The notes: generated by a model from the sequence alone, not told the origin. DNA of 64,000 bases from Patiria pectinifera (GCA_029964075.1 CM057147.1:11739513-11803512); one strand, 5' to 3'. Positions 13,701 through 24,057 are shown, counted from the first letter of the stretch. A program made the numbers and translations.

Positions 13701-16700
13701 AATAGCTGAGTTTCTCAGAGAGTTGAATTTTATGTTTTGTGAATTAGAGCACTCGTCAAGTTCTGAAAAAGACGACTTTATGCAAGAGTTCAAGACCATG
13801 TCCTCTGTCGGCCATCATGTTAATATCGTTTCCCTCTTCGGGGCATGCAAGCATCAAGGTAATGCCACCACACATTTAATGTTCAATCTCCGAGCAAAAG
13901 CAACAGGCCTAGGTTAGCCTAAGAGAAAATATCTATTGACCACATAAGTTAAAATTTCTCTGAAAGTTTAATATTCCTTACAGGCTGCAAGGGTGTAATG
14001 TAAAATTTGGACTCTATTAAATCTGGAAGCGTTGTGCATGAGTAGGTGGATATAATATTGACTACTTTATCATCAACAGTGACATGGTATGAGTCATGTA
14101 AATCTCAATAAACTTCACCTTTCATTTGTAAATCTCTGGTTTATTGATATTACCTTCTGGATAAGTTATGATAGTGAAAGTGAATATTTGCTTTGACATT
14201 TTACCCAAACAAATCATCGTTGCTTTGCTTTATACGAAACTGACACATATAAAATATACATTGTGATGCGAAACTCATTATCGTTTTCCGTAAGATAATA
14301 CTGAACAAATTCAGAGCAGAGGGTACTCTGTACACTTCCGCTTTGACCTTTCAATTATGCTGATACCTTACACAGATGTGTTGTACGTCGCCTTGGAGTA
14401 TCTTCCCTACGGTGATTTACGCAGCTACCTGCGGACGGCTCGCTCACAGTCAGACTCAGACGAGGATGCCTTGTCTTCCGATCAGCTGGTGAAGTTTGCT
14501 CTGGATGTTGCCAAGGGAATGGAACACCTTGCTGAGGCGGGGGTAAGACGATATTCCGTCCCTTGTGCCTGGCAGTACATTCATCCCGCCTGAATGGTTC
14601 TTTTCTGTAAGAAAATTATAAATATTTGCATATAAGTTCCTCTATTCTGTTTGTCATGCGGTTAAAATCCAGATACTGTGGCAACTACATATTATTTATT
14701 CTTTGTGTTGTGAGGATGGTTCCTAGATAGACAGACACATTTTCAAGGCTTAAGTAAAATAACCACAACGGGATCATTATGCCCTGGTAATATATAAAAT
14801 GTTCTGCTTTCTATTTCAGATATTAGATTATTTCTTAATATATATATTAAGCCCCCTTCCAATGATATTTTGACTAGTCATAAGTCCAACATAGTACACG
14901 CGTACGTCTACGTGATATGGTGCTGTTGGCCACGAGCTCAGAGATCAGGGCTTGTCTGACCGATCTCGCGATAATTGTTTTTATCCTTTTTGTTGAAAGG
15001 TGATTCACCGTGATTTGGCCGCGAGAAACATTCTGGTTGGAGAGGCGTTGGTTGCAAAAGTCTCTGATTTTGGACTGTCTAGAGGGGAAGATGTCTACGT
15101 GCAGATGTCATCGGTATGTAATCATTTTAATCACGTGACTTTTATATCTTGTCACACGTTAAGGTCAGTTTTTACTTCATGCAAATGCGAATGCGATGTG
15201 ATTCGACGTCATGAAGCGTTCGCTGCGAAACTCGCCAGAGTTGAAATGTGTTCAACTTTTGCGAATTTGCAGCGCGAAAAGCCCCCTGGCGTCCCAAATT
15301 TGCGTACGCGTTCGATTTCGTGCCGAATATGAAACGGCCTTTATGTGCCATGAACTGAAACCATCTCTTGTCGTTGTGGAAACATTTCTCGATGCAACAG
15401 TTTCCATTCCCTGTTCGCAGTGTTTTGGAGTACGCATCTTTATGCTGGATGGGTGATTCTACCAGCACACTTATATCTATATGTATATATAGACTCCTCG
15501 ATAATATCCAGAGCAAAGCTCTCCTCATCATCGGTGTGGCCGAACAGGAGGCAAGAGTGATTCTCAACATTCCATCTCTTCATCATAGGCGTCAAGTGGC
15601 TGCTACAACAGTTCTGTACAAGATGCACGGCAGTCTTTGTCTATCTGACTTGAAGGCTATGCTACACAGCCCTATGAGAGACGAAGTGCAACACTCTTCA
15701 GCTTGTCGACGCCCAGCCACTCACTCGCTGACCCAGTCTCTAGGACTTATTCCACTTGTAGAACTTTTATCCTCACTGTTGTCCATATCTGGAAAGACCC
15801 CCATAGTGTAGCTGGAGTAATCAAAGACAGTGGCAGTCTCTCCTTCAAAAGTAGGGTTCATCAACATCTCCTGTCAAGACATTGATTTGTAGCAAGCTCC
15901 TTATCCCTCTAAGGCTGTGAACTACTGATTGGCCCATGGAGAATTCATTTATAGTACTTTGCTGCCTATATCTGTACATGGCCATATGGTCATACTCTTT
16001 GGGCTATTGTTCACCTTAGCGTTTAAACAAAATGTAAACAAATGTACACAAAATGCAGTGTGATAAATGGTAGGCAGAATATAAGGAATCACAGGTCAAA
16101 GGCTACCCAGAGAATGGTAACCGCCATTCTTTGTTCAATGTGGTGTCGTATCTTTCTGACAGGTACCTTCTGGGTGTATTTCTTCTAAATTACAGAAGCG
16201 GGTTCCACTTCGTTGGTTAGCAATTGAGTCCGTCAGGCACAATACGTACACCACCAAGAGTGATGTGTAAGTTTGCTTCTCTGTGGTGTTACGTTAGGCC
16301 AAAAAAAAGTCTCCGGTTTCTGGTATGCGCGCGCGTCGCCGTAGCCATGCGCGTCGGCAAAATGAATTTTTTTTTTTTCAATGAAAGATGATGTCTCAAA
16401 ACCGCCAAACTCGCTGGTTTGACTGGAATCCTGCAGCTGCACAAATTTAACGTGTTTTTAGATTGGGTTGTGGTCGAGAATAAGCTTTATGTGACCTCTC
16501 TGGACTCCCATATATTTGCACTAAGTTTAGTCGGGCACCATTTGCAGTCGTCAGCCGACATTTGAAGCAAAAACAATCTGGTAAAAAAAAAAAAGCCGCG
16601 TCGCCGCACCACTTTTTTGGGCAAGCCCCATACCAGAAACCGGAGACTTTTTTTTGTTGGCCTTATTGATTTATTTTTTTTTCATTCGGATTTTTGCCAG

Positions 16701-19700
16701 CTTCCTCCCTTCACAGCCAAGAATGATGAATACCTTTTGATTTGTGTATTTATTTTTTACTTTATTCACTTAGGTGGTCGTTTGGAATACTTCTGTGGGA
16801 AATAGCCACTGTTGGTAAGCTATTTCAACCCAATATTATGAACAATGGGATTTGTATACCAGCTAAATGCTTACATAAAATAGTAAAATAAATTAAACAG
16901 AGAAACATCATTTTCCATTTAATCCTGATAACATTCATAATAGGCTATACATCGAGTTTTAACTTTGAACAATGTTAAATTACACAGATTAGTTTTCTAC
17001 CAAAAAACCCCAGAAGGTCAAAATAGCTGTGACCATTTCAGAGACAACGATAACTTGTGTATCACCTATTAAAATTGTTGCTGGTCTCAGAAGGCGAGCC
17101 TATCTTGGCACCTGTCTTACGGACTGACTGAACATTATCTGAATCATTCATAACACTTCGAATAAACACAATTTCTCCTTAGTAAATCTCTCCTCGTGTA
17201 ATTGTGGGGTTTTTTTTGGTAGGGGGAACTCCCTACCCGACCATTGACAGCGATTCTTTGCCCGGAAAGCTGCTGAAAGGATACCGCATGGCTAAGCCGA
17301 GCAACTGTGATGACCACAGGTATCAAGAAGAGAGAGTGTAAAAGGTTTCCCAAAGAAGAACAGAAATTCAGCTTTCTAAAAGGAGAGTAACAATATTACT
17401 CACAGATCGGTAGATGTACTTGTTTAAGAATCGTAAAGAATAAAATAATGCATCGTCTATGCTGATCTTCTCATCCATGGCGAAATGTATGGTTCTTCAT
17501 TGAACAATGATCTATATATGGGTCGCTTGTGGATCCTTTCCGTTTAGTCGTGTACAACACGTATTATATGTCTGTGCTCATGTGTGCTTTCGGTGAAACA
17601 GGGGCCAGCGACCAGTGGCGTAGCCACGGGGGAGGGGGAGGGGGCCGTGGGGGGCGACCGCCCCCCATGAAACCTTGTCGCCCCCCCCCCTTCACTGAGA
17701 TTTTGAGTTTCTAAAAGAAATATCATTGATCTACATGACGCCATGGGCGTCAATCCTGGGGGTACAGGGGGACTGGTCCCCACCCCCACACCTTTTGAAC
17801 TCGTGTCTCATTTACAGGGCCCTATTATATACTACAATGTATCTTTTGCTTATAAAATATTGGTTAAAGTGGTCAGAAATTGCCTCAGATAGCAGCACAG
17901 AGCATTTAGAATCCAACTTTTTTCGGGGTCCTTAGGCGGGCCCCGAACCCCACGCCCATAGCTCAGAATTTTGGTAGCTGATTCAATGACTCCAACCTCG
18001 ATAACAATGTGCAAAAAATTGTCTTATGCCTTTAGCTGAGAAAACCTCGAAAATTATGTTTAAATTATTATCCTTTGTACTAAGATAATTATTGGTTAAA
18101 GTGGTAAGAAATTGCCTCAGATCACACCACAGAGCATCGAGAATCCATTTTTTTCCCGGGGCCCTTAAACGGGCCCCGAACCCCACACCTATAGCTCAGA
18201 ATAGCGATAGCTGATTCAATGACTCTAACCTCGAAAACGATGTTCAAATCATTCTCTTTTGCTAAGACAATATTAGTTAAAGCATGGAGGAAAGTGGTAA
18301 GAAATTGTTTCAGATCACACCACAGAACATCTAGAATCCAATTTTTTTTCGGGCCCTTAAGCGGGCCCCGAACCCCCACGCCGTAAGGGCTTCGCGCTCG
18401 CATCAGTTCTGATCAAGGTATGCCCCCCCCACTTTTGAGAAGCGATTGACGCCCCTACATGGCGCCCCCCATGAAATGTTCCAGCCCCCCCCCCCCAAGC
18501 GCCCCCCCCCCATGAAAAATTCCTGGCTACGCAACTGCCAGCGACCCTTGATCCTAGTTCAAGTAGCCCTTTCTCTTCAATACATTTCAGCCCTTATATA
18601 AAAAAAATAAGAAAAATTAAGAAAATAATAATAATAAAAAACGACGAAAAGGTTTTAACGACATTGCGTATGGGTATGTTTGAAAGTAGATATTAAGGAT
18701 GGGCCAGTGCAAGAATTTCGCCCGTACTAATTAACATCAACAAACCTTGTTCAATGTTAAACACTTCCGAAGACAAATCACACGTTCAATAGAACTTTCA
18801 CTTTCTAAAGTTATGAAGTTTGGAACAGACGACTTGCCTTTAAACTCTATATTTATTGATTTGTGTCTGTTAAACATGTACTTAAATCATATGCGCGATG
18901 ACAATGATCGGGGGAGGATCAGAAGAAAGAAAAAAATCGTTGATTTCAATTCACTTTCCACTCATAGTTTGTTTTTGGTTCTTTTGCTATAGTTATGCTC
19001 TGATGCGCAAGTGCTGGGACGAGGATCCTAATAATAGGCCAACCTTCACCGAGTTGGTCTCCATCCTGAGTGGCATGGCATTGAATAACACCAATAGTGT
19101 GAGTTGGACTTCACCTAAAAATAAGCATCCGTAAACTTATCTAAAGCTTAACTAAAGTACAGCTGTGCTATAAATGCTACATTTACTATAAGGTCAACTG
19201 GACTCACAAGGTCAGAGCAGAACAGAAAATCAACCCTATATCATTAGAAATCCATTGAAAACGAATCGCAGATATTAACGTACCTTAAATGCGCCGTGAG
19301 GTTTATGGTAGACCAGTGTTTATTATCAAAAAATACCCAAAATCTTTGCTACCCCATTTTAGCGATTCGAACTTGACCATTGGTTTCCGTTTTGATATCC
19401 TGCTTTGATTATGATGAAGACATAATCCTTTTCCCGATGAAAAGAAAGTTGCGACTGGAAAATGACGACAGATACATGACAAATTAGTGCGTTGTTACGA
19501 CGCCATTATGGGGAGTAATACAGATGTGTTTCTAGACTTGTCCCTGCCCCTCCCCCACCCAATAAAATATGGGGCTTGGGAGGTAGTTCCCATTTAAGGC
19601 ATTGATTGGATCACCTTTGAACGTGGGAAGTATGATTGTTTATTTTTGAAAATGATGATTACAGCATTGCGCATGGATGACAGTTGAACACATGCGACTT

Positions 19701-19967
19701 TAAAAAAAAGACTCTTACCATACCCAGTAGGCAAAATAGCCAGTGTCTTCACGTCGGCACCTTTCGAGCATTTCAACTGTAGAGGTTTCAAAATACTGCA
19801 AATAGTGCCCCTTTCTTTATTGAGAAGTACTGTGGCAACAACGCTCAATACGCCAAGATTATTCAACGGTTAATGTTTCCCTTTCTATTTCGCAGACGTA
19901 TATGGCGATGGACAGCATCAGGTATATCAATTGGAGCGCCATTCGCCCCGAGTTTGATGACAAATGA
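4703..19967 (+). CDS. Receptor tyrosine kinase gene (Ig-EGF-TM-kinase), 14 exons
   Basis: A single-pass membrane receptor that should phosphorylate tyrosines on itself and on substrates after ligand binding. Exons: 4703-4751, 6869-7183, 8726-8857, 9885-10016, 10260-10453, 12961-13210, 13748-13858, 14376-14542, 15000-15113, 16196-16266, 16774-16814, 17223-17319, 18993-19098, 19896-19967. All are bounded by AG/GT and every junction keeps phase; the total of 1,851 nt gives 616 residues plus stop. Order: signal peptide, Ig domain, two cbEGF domains, transmembrane helix, kinase domain with glycine loop, lysine, [11 protein letters not shown] and WSFG, then a tail with YMAM. The HRDLAARN loop and VPLRW segment are typical of receptor tyrosine kinases. 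The Ig-EGF layout recalls Tie-like receptors, but the ectodomain is much smaller, so I give no orthology. A third EGF exon at 7845-7976 appears dead. Introns hold Harbinger-like, hAT-like and LINE insertions. Start chosen because the ATG opens a hydrophobic leader. Confidence 0.88.
5531..5895. mobile_element. Harbinger-like MITE, copy 1
   Basis: A 365-bp element with about 30-bp inverted ends (GGCC, A-run, GTCTCCGGTTTCTGGTATG and its complement), flanked by TTA at 5528-5530 and 5896-5898. A TTA duplication is typical of PIF/Harbinger. Non-coding. In RTK intron 1. Confidence 0.75.
6225..6480. repeat. Inverted minisatellite, TGCTCAT / ATGAGCA
   Basis: Left half repeats (t)gctcat, right half repeats (a)atgagca/atgagtaa, and they meet at a palindromic centre near 6318 (ttcattaatgagcag). 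It would fold into a long hairpin. In RTK intron 1. Confidence 0.75.
6869..7183 (+). CDS. RTK exon 2: immunoglobulin-like domain
   Basis: The exon is phase 1-1 and encodes about 105 residues. It has the Ig core: VTLTC for the first cysteine, LRWLFENG for the core tryptophan, and GIYKCQYF for the Y-x-C strand. It follows a clear acceptor (ccattgcag) and ends at TCG|GTAAGT. It probably forms the membrane-distal ligand-binding module. Several N-x-T/S sites (NFSS, NLTV, NLTF) could be glycosylated. Confidence 0.85.
7845..7976 (+). pseudogene. Dead EGF exon copy in the RTK gene
   Basis: This copy reads as an intact cbEGF module ([19 protein letters not shown], then CICKEGF) and keeps a donor (CACAA|GTAACT). 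At the acceptor, the sibling copies have ttcag followed by GA or AT, whereas this one reads ttaaaaaatg, so no AG is present. The next AG upstream would bring an in-frame TGA. Either the exon is skipped, or the base changes are an allele or assembly difference. Including it would not shift the frame, since the sibling exons are 132 nt and phase 1-1. Confidence 0.7.
8726..8857 (+). CDS. RTK exon 3: calcium-binding EGF domain
   Basis: A phase 1-1 exon of 132 nt with acceptor tattcag and donor CACAA|GTAACC. It encodes a six-cysteine cbEGF module starting [19 protein letters not shown] and continuing CICKDGF, with the N-x-D/E and Asp/Asn plus aromatic positions expected for calcium binding. It belongs to a tandem series of EGF exon cassettes that share flanking intron sequence. 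Confidence 0.85.
9885..10016 (+). CDS. RTK exon 4: calcium-binding EGF domain
   Basis: A second active 132-nt phase 1-1 EGF exon, with acceptor cactattcag and donor TGCAAAG|GTAACT. It is nearly identical to the 8726 copy in coding and flanking sequence ([31 protein letters not shown]), which implies recent duplication or gene conversion. Confidence 0.85.
10260..10453 (+). CDS. RTK exon 5: transmembrane helix and juxtamembrane start
   Basis: After acceptor ctgacag the exon reads [18 protein letters not shown] and continues into a hydrophobic stretch ([19 protein letters not shown]). It is closed by a basic stop-transfer segment (SVKRMRGQ), so the membrane crossing is type I. The acceptor was chosen by phase: an alternative AG at 10203 would break frame with the EGF exon. 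Confidence 0.85.
11005..11260. repeat. Foldback of short CAACTCGTACG repeats
   Basis: Left arm 11005-11075 has repeats of CAACTCGTACG; right arm 11155-11260 has the complement (ACGAGTTG) repeats. Short AT-rich loop between. In the long RTK intron 10454-12960, which otherwise holds AT-rich sequence with scattered aggtaaaa / ttttacc motifs and no exon I can see. Confidence 0.65.
12961..13210 (+). CDS. RTK exon 6: juxtamembrane and kinase glycine loop
   Basis: Begins at LVTSYEDR after a tttccccag acceptor. It carries a helical, alanine-rich juxtamembrane part, then [11 protein letters not shown], the glycine-rich loop LGRGNFGEV and the ATP-anchoring lysine in AAIKVLK. It ends in phase 1 before GTAACG. 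Confidence 0.9.
13748..13858 (+). CDS. RTK exon 7: kinase helix C
   Basis: Encodes [20 protein letters not shown] then [13 protein letters not shown]. The Glu in MQEFK is the expected helix-C partner of the catalytic lysine, and [11 protein letters not shown] is the usual strand 4 region. Both boundaries keep phase 1. Confidence 0.88.
14376..14542 (+). CDS. RTK exon 8: kinase hinge and insert
   Basis: Encodes [18 protein letters not shown], the hinge and helix D, followed by a short acidic, serine-rich kinase insert ([12 protein letters not shown]), then [19 protein letters not shown]. The donor GGG|GTAAGA gives phase 0 into the HRD exon. Confidence 0.9.
15000..15113 (+). CDS. RTK exon 9: catalytic loop and DFG
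   Basis: Encodes [13 protein letters not shown] (catalytic Asp and Asn), [10 protein letters not shown] (metal-binding DFG) and the activation-loop tyrosine in EDVYVQMSS. Phase 0 on both sides. All residues needed for catalysis are present across the reconstructed domain. Confidence 0.92.
15390..15890 (+). mobile_element. CR1/L2-like LINE 3' fragment
   Basis: Encodes [31 protein letters not shown] and [18 protein letters not shown], then by frameshift [11 protein letters not shown] and FKSRVHQHL. This is the conserved region C-terminal to the reverse transcriptase in CR1/L2-type LINEs. The frame is interrupted, so it is dead. Inserted in RTK intron 15114-16195. Confidence 0.75.
16196..16266 (+). 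CDS. RTK exon 10: P+1 loop
   Basis: Encodes [12 protein letters not shown] and HNTYTTKSD. The VPLRW peptide-binding loop is diagnostic of tyrosine rather than Ser/Thr kinases. The exon ends GAT GT|GTAAGT in phase 2. A Harbinger-like element begins 30 bp downstream. Confidence 0.88.
16297..16662. mobile_element. Harbinger-like MITE, copy 2
   Basis: A 366-bp sibling of the 5531 element in the same orientation and over 90 percent alike by eye, flanked by TTA (16294-16296, 16663-16665). It sits between kinase exons 10 and 11. Confidence 0.75.
16774..16814 (+). CDS. RTK exon 11: helix F micro-exon
   Basis: Only 41 nt, encoding [15 protein letters not shown] (helix F). It lies between ttcacttag and GTAAGC and is confirmed by phase on both sides. 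Confidence 0.85.
17223..17319 (+). CDS. RTK exon 12: kinase C-lobe
   Basis: Encodes [20 protein letters not shown] then [12 protein letters not shown], the usual segment after helix F in receptor tyrosine kinases. Acceptor ttttggtag, donor CACAG|GTATCA. Confidence 0.85.
17613..18537. mobile_element. hAT-like non-autonomous element (925 bp, composite)
   Basis: Ends CAGTGGCGTAGCCA and TGGCTACGCAACTG are inverted repeats, flanked by a perfect 8-bp duplication CCAGCGAC (17605-17612, 18538-18545), the hAT signature. Inside lies a second unit (about 17742-18460) bounded by GGGCGTCAATC inverted ends and holding three direct copies of a block (GTTAAAGTGGT..AGAAATTGCCTCAGAT). The outer part is very G/C-run rich. 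In RTK intron 17320-18992. Confidence 0.8.
18993..19098 (+). CDS. RTK exon 13: end of kinase domain
   Basis: Encodes [18 protein letters not shown] and the final helix ([11 protein letters not shown]), including the invariant Arg of the WDEDPNNRP motif. The donor AATAGT|GTGAGT gives phase 0 into the last exon. Without splicing, the frame would stop at 19134. Confidence 0.85.
19594..19866 (-). pseudogene. RecQ-like helicase fragment
   Basis: The minus strand reads [20 protein letters not shown] then [14 protein letters not shown], the Walker A motif (LPTGYGKS) and upstream glutamine motif of RecQ-type helicases. Only the first motif is present, with no DEAH or later motifs. Such orphan fragments are common in transposon-associated RecQ-like families. 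It overlaps the final RTK intron on the opposite strand. Confidence 0.6.
19896..19967 (+). CDS. RTK exon 14: tail with YMAM motif
   Basis: After acceptor atttcgcag the phase-0 frame reads [18 protein letters not shown] and ends at TGA 19965-19967. YMAM fits the YMxM consensus for PI3K p85 SH2 docking, known from other receptors. This exon is the least certain because it is short; the alternative is termination by read-through at 19134. Confidence 0.6.
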   Translation, partial: TYMAMDSIRYINWSAIRPEFDDK

Positions 19968-22689
19968 GAGTTTACCAAAGCAAAGAACGGCGTGGTGTCT
20001 GCTTCTCTTCGTAACGCTGGTCAAGTCAACTCGAGGATTGAAAGGAGGCAGGGCGAAGATGAATTAATTTCTAAACTGTTTGTGAATATTGGTTGTTCTG
20101 CTATTACGCTGAAGAAACGTGATAGGCCTATAGTTTTCCAGTGATACTATAAAAATAGAGCCTTCTTAACTATCAAGATCTGGCTACCGTAGGTTCTTCA
20201 GACTGCAGATCACCAATAATAATTCAGAATCTTAGAACAAAAGCAAATAGCTATTTTCTAAATCAAAACCTATTTTGAAGCTATGTACAATGCTGTTTTT
20301 GCTGATTAGAGATGCTTATTCCATCTATGGAATGGTATACAAATAATGAATGTTTATGAGTGCAATGGTTAGAATATATTTTCATGAGTTGAATGGTGAA
20401 ATGTTCCATTCAACGAGGCAAAGTTGAATGGAACATCCACCGAATGAAAATATTCTCACCATTGCACGAATGCAAACAATTCATTATTTGTTTTATACAA
20501 CATCCAATGAGATCTTTGTCATTCGCTTGGAGGATAAAACTTTAAGAAGTGAAACAATTTACAAATTGTATTATATCCACTACTTTTTGTTCAGCTTGTT
20601 CAAGGTTAACAAATGTTTAAAAGTCAAACCATTAACAATATTAAAGTTGATATTGTAAGTTCATAAAACAATGCCAAAAATCAGCAAGGCAAGTTCAGTT
20701 CGTAACTTAATCCACTTCAAAGGCAAGTTTTGCACAGCTGTGTAAAACGCATGTTTCGGCTCTGTTACAGGGGCCATCCCCAAACACGGTCATTATCACG
20801 TAGTAAAGAATAACTAATCACACTGTTATTTTCTAAGTGTAAATACCCTAAATGCTATAAATAACAGTAAATTGAAGGTGTATTACGGCCTGAAACCCCC
20901 GAAAACATTGAGTTTCGGATTGTTTACTTATCCTATTTCAAAGGTCTGGTTGAAATGAAACAAACCTAATGTCTTACCGTTCCCGAGAAAAGACGGAAAA
21001 ACCGGTTGTTTACATCGGACGCAGCGGACATTTTTGTAGCATAGCCTACATGTACGTTTTTCCAGCCGTAAATAATGCTCTATCTCGGCACGGTGACAGC
21101 AACAGACTTGTGCCACAAATAGCTGTGGTACTTTGATTAATCTGAAACAATAGCGATGTTTTTTTTACCCAAATAAGTCAATCATTCAACCATGAACACA
21201 CACATTTTTGAGAAACGACTACAGCTCGATTTGGACACCCGAAATTCGTTCTCGCGCGGCAGTGCAAGAATAAAACAAAAACGCCAATTTTTCCAAAGGA
21301 TGGTAAAAGTAAAAGTTTATATCCTACTTTTGAATGTTTTTTTTCCAATTAATATCATTACGTTTAAAACGCGTTTTACAGCCCAATTGGGCGCATTCAA
21401 GGCCGTAATATCTCTCGGATACAAAACACGATTACTGAATGTTACGTTCAAGTTATTCATCATAGCTTCATGTAATGATAGAAGACTATCTCAAAGCCTC
21501 TGTGCATTAAGTGCATCAAGTGTTTCGATGTAGTTAGAATAAGATTTTATCAGAAACAATAAAGAATGCTTATGCAGACTGGATCAGTAATCAGTTCCCT
21601 GGCTAAGTACAGCAAGCACATGCTCTATATATTTCATCGTTGAAAAGTGGACCCACTTTACATCCATTGTAATGGCATCCACTCACAGTTAATCCTCATT
21701 TTCTTTGAAGAAGTTGGAGGTTAACGTCCAAAGGATGGGTCGGAGAAGTTCAGTTGAATAATCAAATCACATACTTGAAAGAAGAGCTTGCACGAAATGC
21801 AGGTGTATAGTGCACGCACGACAGAAATGGCACCATATAATTTACAAAGCGTTTAATAATAATGAGATGTGGTTTATGGAACTAACACTATACACAAGCA
21901 TTAATTATGATTTGAGCATTTTAATAGTTAGATCATGCATAGATCAAACAAGTCATAAAGAGTAGATGAGGAATAGTTATATTTCCTTGCTGAATTCGTA
22001 ATCATGACTATAACAGTTCATTTGTCTTATGCATTAAGCTTCAGCCTAATTCCCTGTAAAAAAAAATTAAAGAAGAGCCACTGAATTTCTATATCAGATT
22101 ACTATACCTCATACATATTCATGATCGAGAGCCAAGTTGTCACTGGTCCATTCACCTAAAACCTCTTTCGTCCAAAAATGCGATTTCAAGAATCGTCGTC
22201 ATAACTGAATGTGTTCAAACATCACCGGCGATAAAACCTCAGTTTAAAAGTTAAAAACATTCAACAAAGTCTTTTCGAAGGCCCGTCTTTAAAAAAAGAA
22301 AAAATTGTTTACCTAACCAGGATTGTTAATTAAGATATTGTGTACTTCAGATGTTGACGGTTGTTGAAACAAGTATTCTGTGTCACTTTCTTTGTTGTTT
22401 CAAGCAGTCAGATTACACAATAAATTGTTGGTTATTTTTGACGAAACAAGTTTTAGGGTCATTGTGTTTCAATGGCGATATTCTTTGAACGGATAGAGCA
22501 ATTTCAGTAAGTTTTTTAATATAAAAGTAGCTCATAAAAATTGGCTTTCCAGTCATTATTTTTGGTGCTACATATTTTTTTTATATATGCAATATAATTT
22601 TGGGGGTTAGGGTTCCGCTTTTTTCTTGACTCACCCTGTAGGCCTATCTTCAGTTAAAGCACAAACACTGGAAGCACCACTTTTTGGTT
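19968..22689. other. RTK 3' region and intergenic
   Basis: Downstream of the RTK stop. AT-rich, with one hairpin MITE. AATAAA occurs near 21557 but is too distant to call with confidence. The 21192-21533 open frame has no recognisable motif. Confidence 0.4.
20335..20497. mobile_element. Hairpin MITE, copy 1
   Basis: Long inverted arms (ATACAAATAATGAATGTTTA and its complement near 20480-20497) meet around ttgaatggaacattc. The same family as 34699-34864. Non-coding. Confidence 0.65.
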
Positions 22690-23010
22690 TTTAGAATGCA
22701 TGATTCACATTGCGAAGGAGGACGGTTCAACAATGATATTAACAAGATGCAAGGTCAAACGTTCACAATGCGAAGGTACATGGTTCATATTGCGAAGAAG
22801 CAAGGTGCAACGTTGACATCAAGCATGATCAATGGTGTACATTGACAAGATCGAACGTGAACATTAACAAGTTGGAACATTTACATTAAGAAGGAACAAC
22901 TTCCAAAATGCGATATTAAGCCGCGTGCAACGTGCATATTGCGAAGGTACAACGTCAATATTAAGAAGTCACAAGGTTCACATTAAAAAGGTCAATATTA
23001 ATATGTCGTT
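22690..23010. repeat. Degenerate short-period repeat
   Basis: Loose units of about 22-28 bp resembling gttcacattgcgaaggtac, in varying quality. No open frame. It borders a 610-bp unit with inverted ends. Confidence 0.5.
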
Positions 23011-23621
23011 GCAGGGCCACCGTAGAAATCAGAGTTGTCCTTCTCCTAGGCAGATTACCAAACAAGGCTAACGAGTTCCACCTACCCGGAGAGACTGCAG
23101 GTGCCAGAAACTCGCTGACACCCTCTGCCATTCTTAGAAACGGGAGTTGGCAAGAGAAGCCAGTCAGTAGGATTTGGGTAGGAGAGGCTTATGTTGAGAC
23201 GCCGTGCTATAAGGGTATATCAATGGAAATGGGGCTGCTCAATTCTCCATACCACCCAAGCACTTTCTAACCATTTAACCTCCAAAACATCAGACATTAA
23301 TCAAGCAAGATATAAGGTATTCCTGAGCATGAGCGGTGGTAATGAGAAGGAACCCCTTGCCAGGATAAAGGAGATAAACTGTGCCTCTCTTCCACCATTC
23401 AAGACACTTGGAAATCATATCGAAGGGCCCAGTACATGTATGTGGCAGGAATCTAGAAGAGGGCTGACCAGGCTGATCCAACTGGTGGGGCAAGTCCCGC
23501 AGACTACGGCTGGAAGTTAATTAAAACAGCTTTGAACCAGACTTTTAGAAGACGTGTAATGCACTGGTGACATAACAAGTACAATAGGGTTATTAAACAT
23601 GTGGGACACAATGGCCCTGCA
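23010..23621. mobile_element. Unclassified unit with TTGCAGGGCCA inverted ends
   Basis: TTGCAGGGCCA at 23010 and TGGCCCTGCAA at 23611 are inverted. The interior has short open frames in different phases (LLGRLPNKANEFHLPGETAG; LFLSMSGGNEKEPLA-like) that suggest decayed coding sequence. I found no target duplication and recognise no family. Confidence 0.4.
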
Positions 23622-24057
23622 AATCGCATATTATAGGTACACATGTACATATAATCTACATTGAAATACCATAAGTCACAATTTACTTAGGTTTATCATT
23701 TTATGGTTAATAAAGGGAACATGAAATACAATTTTGATTGCATTTTTTTTGCTTAAATCAATAAAGGATGATGTTCTTAACAATATTTTGTGTATGGCGG
23801 TGTTTATTTTATGGGATAAATAAGAAAAAATAATTTGTGAACATGTTTTGTCAAACTACTCCGCCCCACAAAGGGAAGCTTCATTAACATAAAACTTCGC
23901 GAGGTGTATGACGCAAATCAAGGCAGAGACTTGCCGCGCTGCGGGCCGGGGGCACCGCGGCGTGCATCATAATACATGTTCATATACATTGCGGCTCTGA
24001 ACGTTTTTCTGGTGTTTCGTTCGGAATCGAGGAGAAATAACACCCGATTTTCGGCCA

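Noticed and set aside
15172-15570. Minus-strand open frame in the kinase intron
   Set aside because: It is antisense to the LINE fragment and has no recognisable motif.
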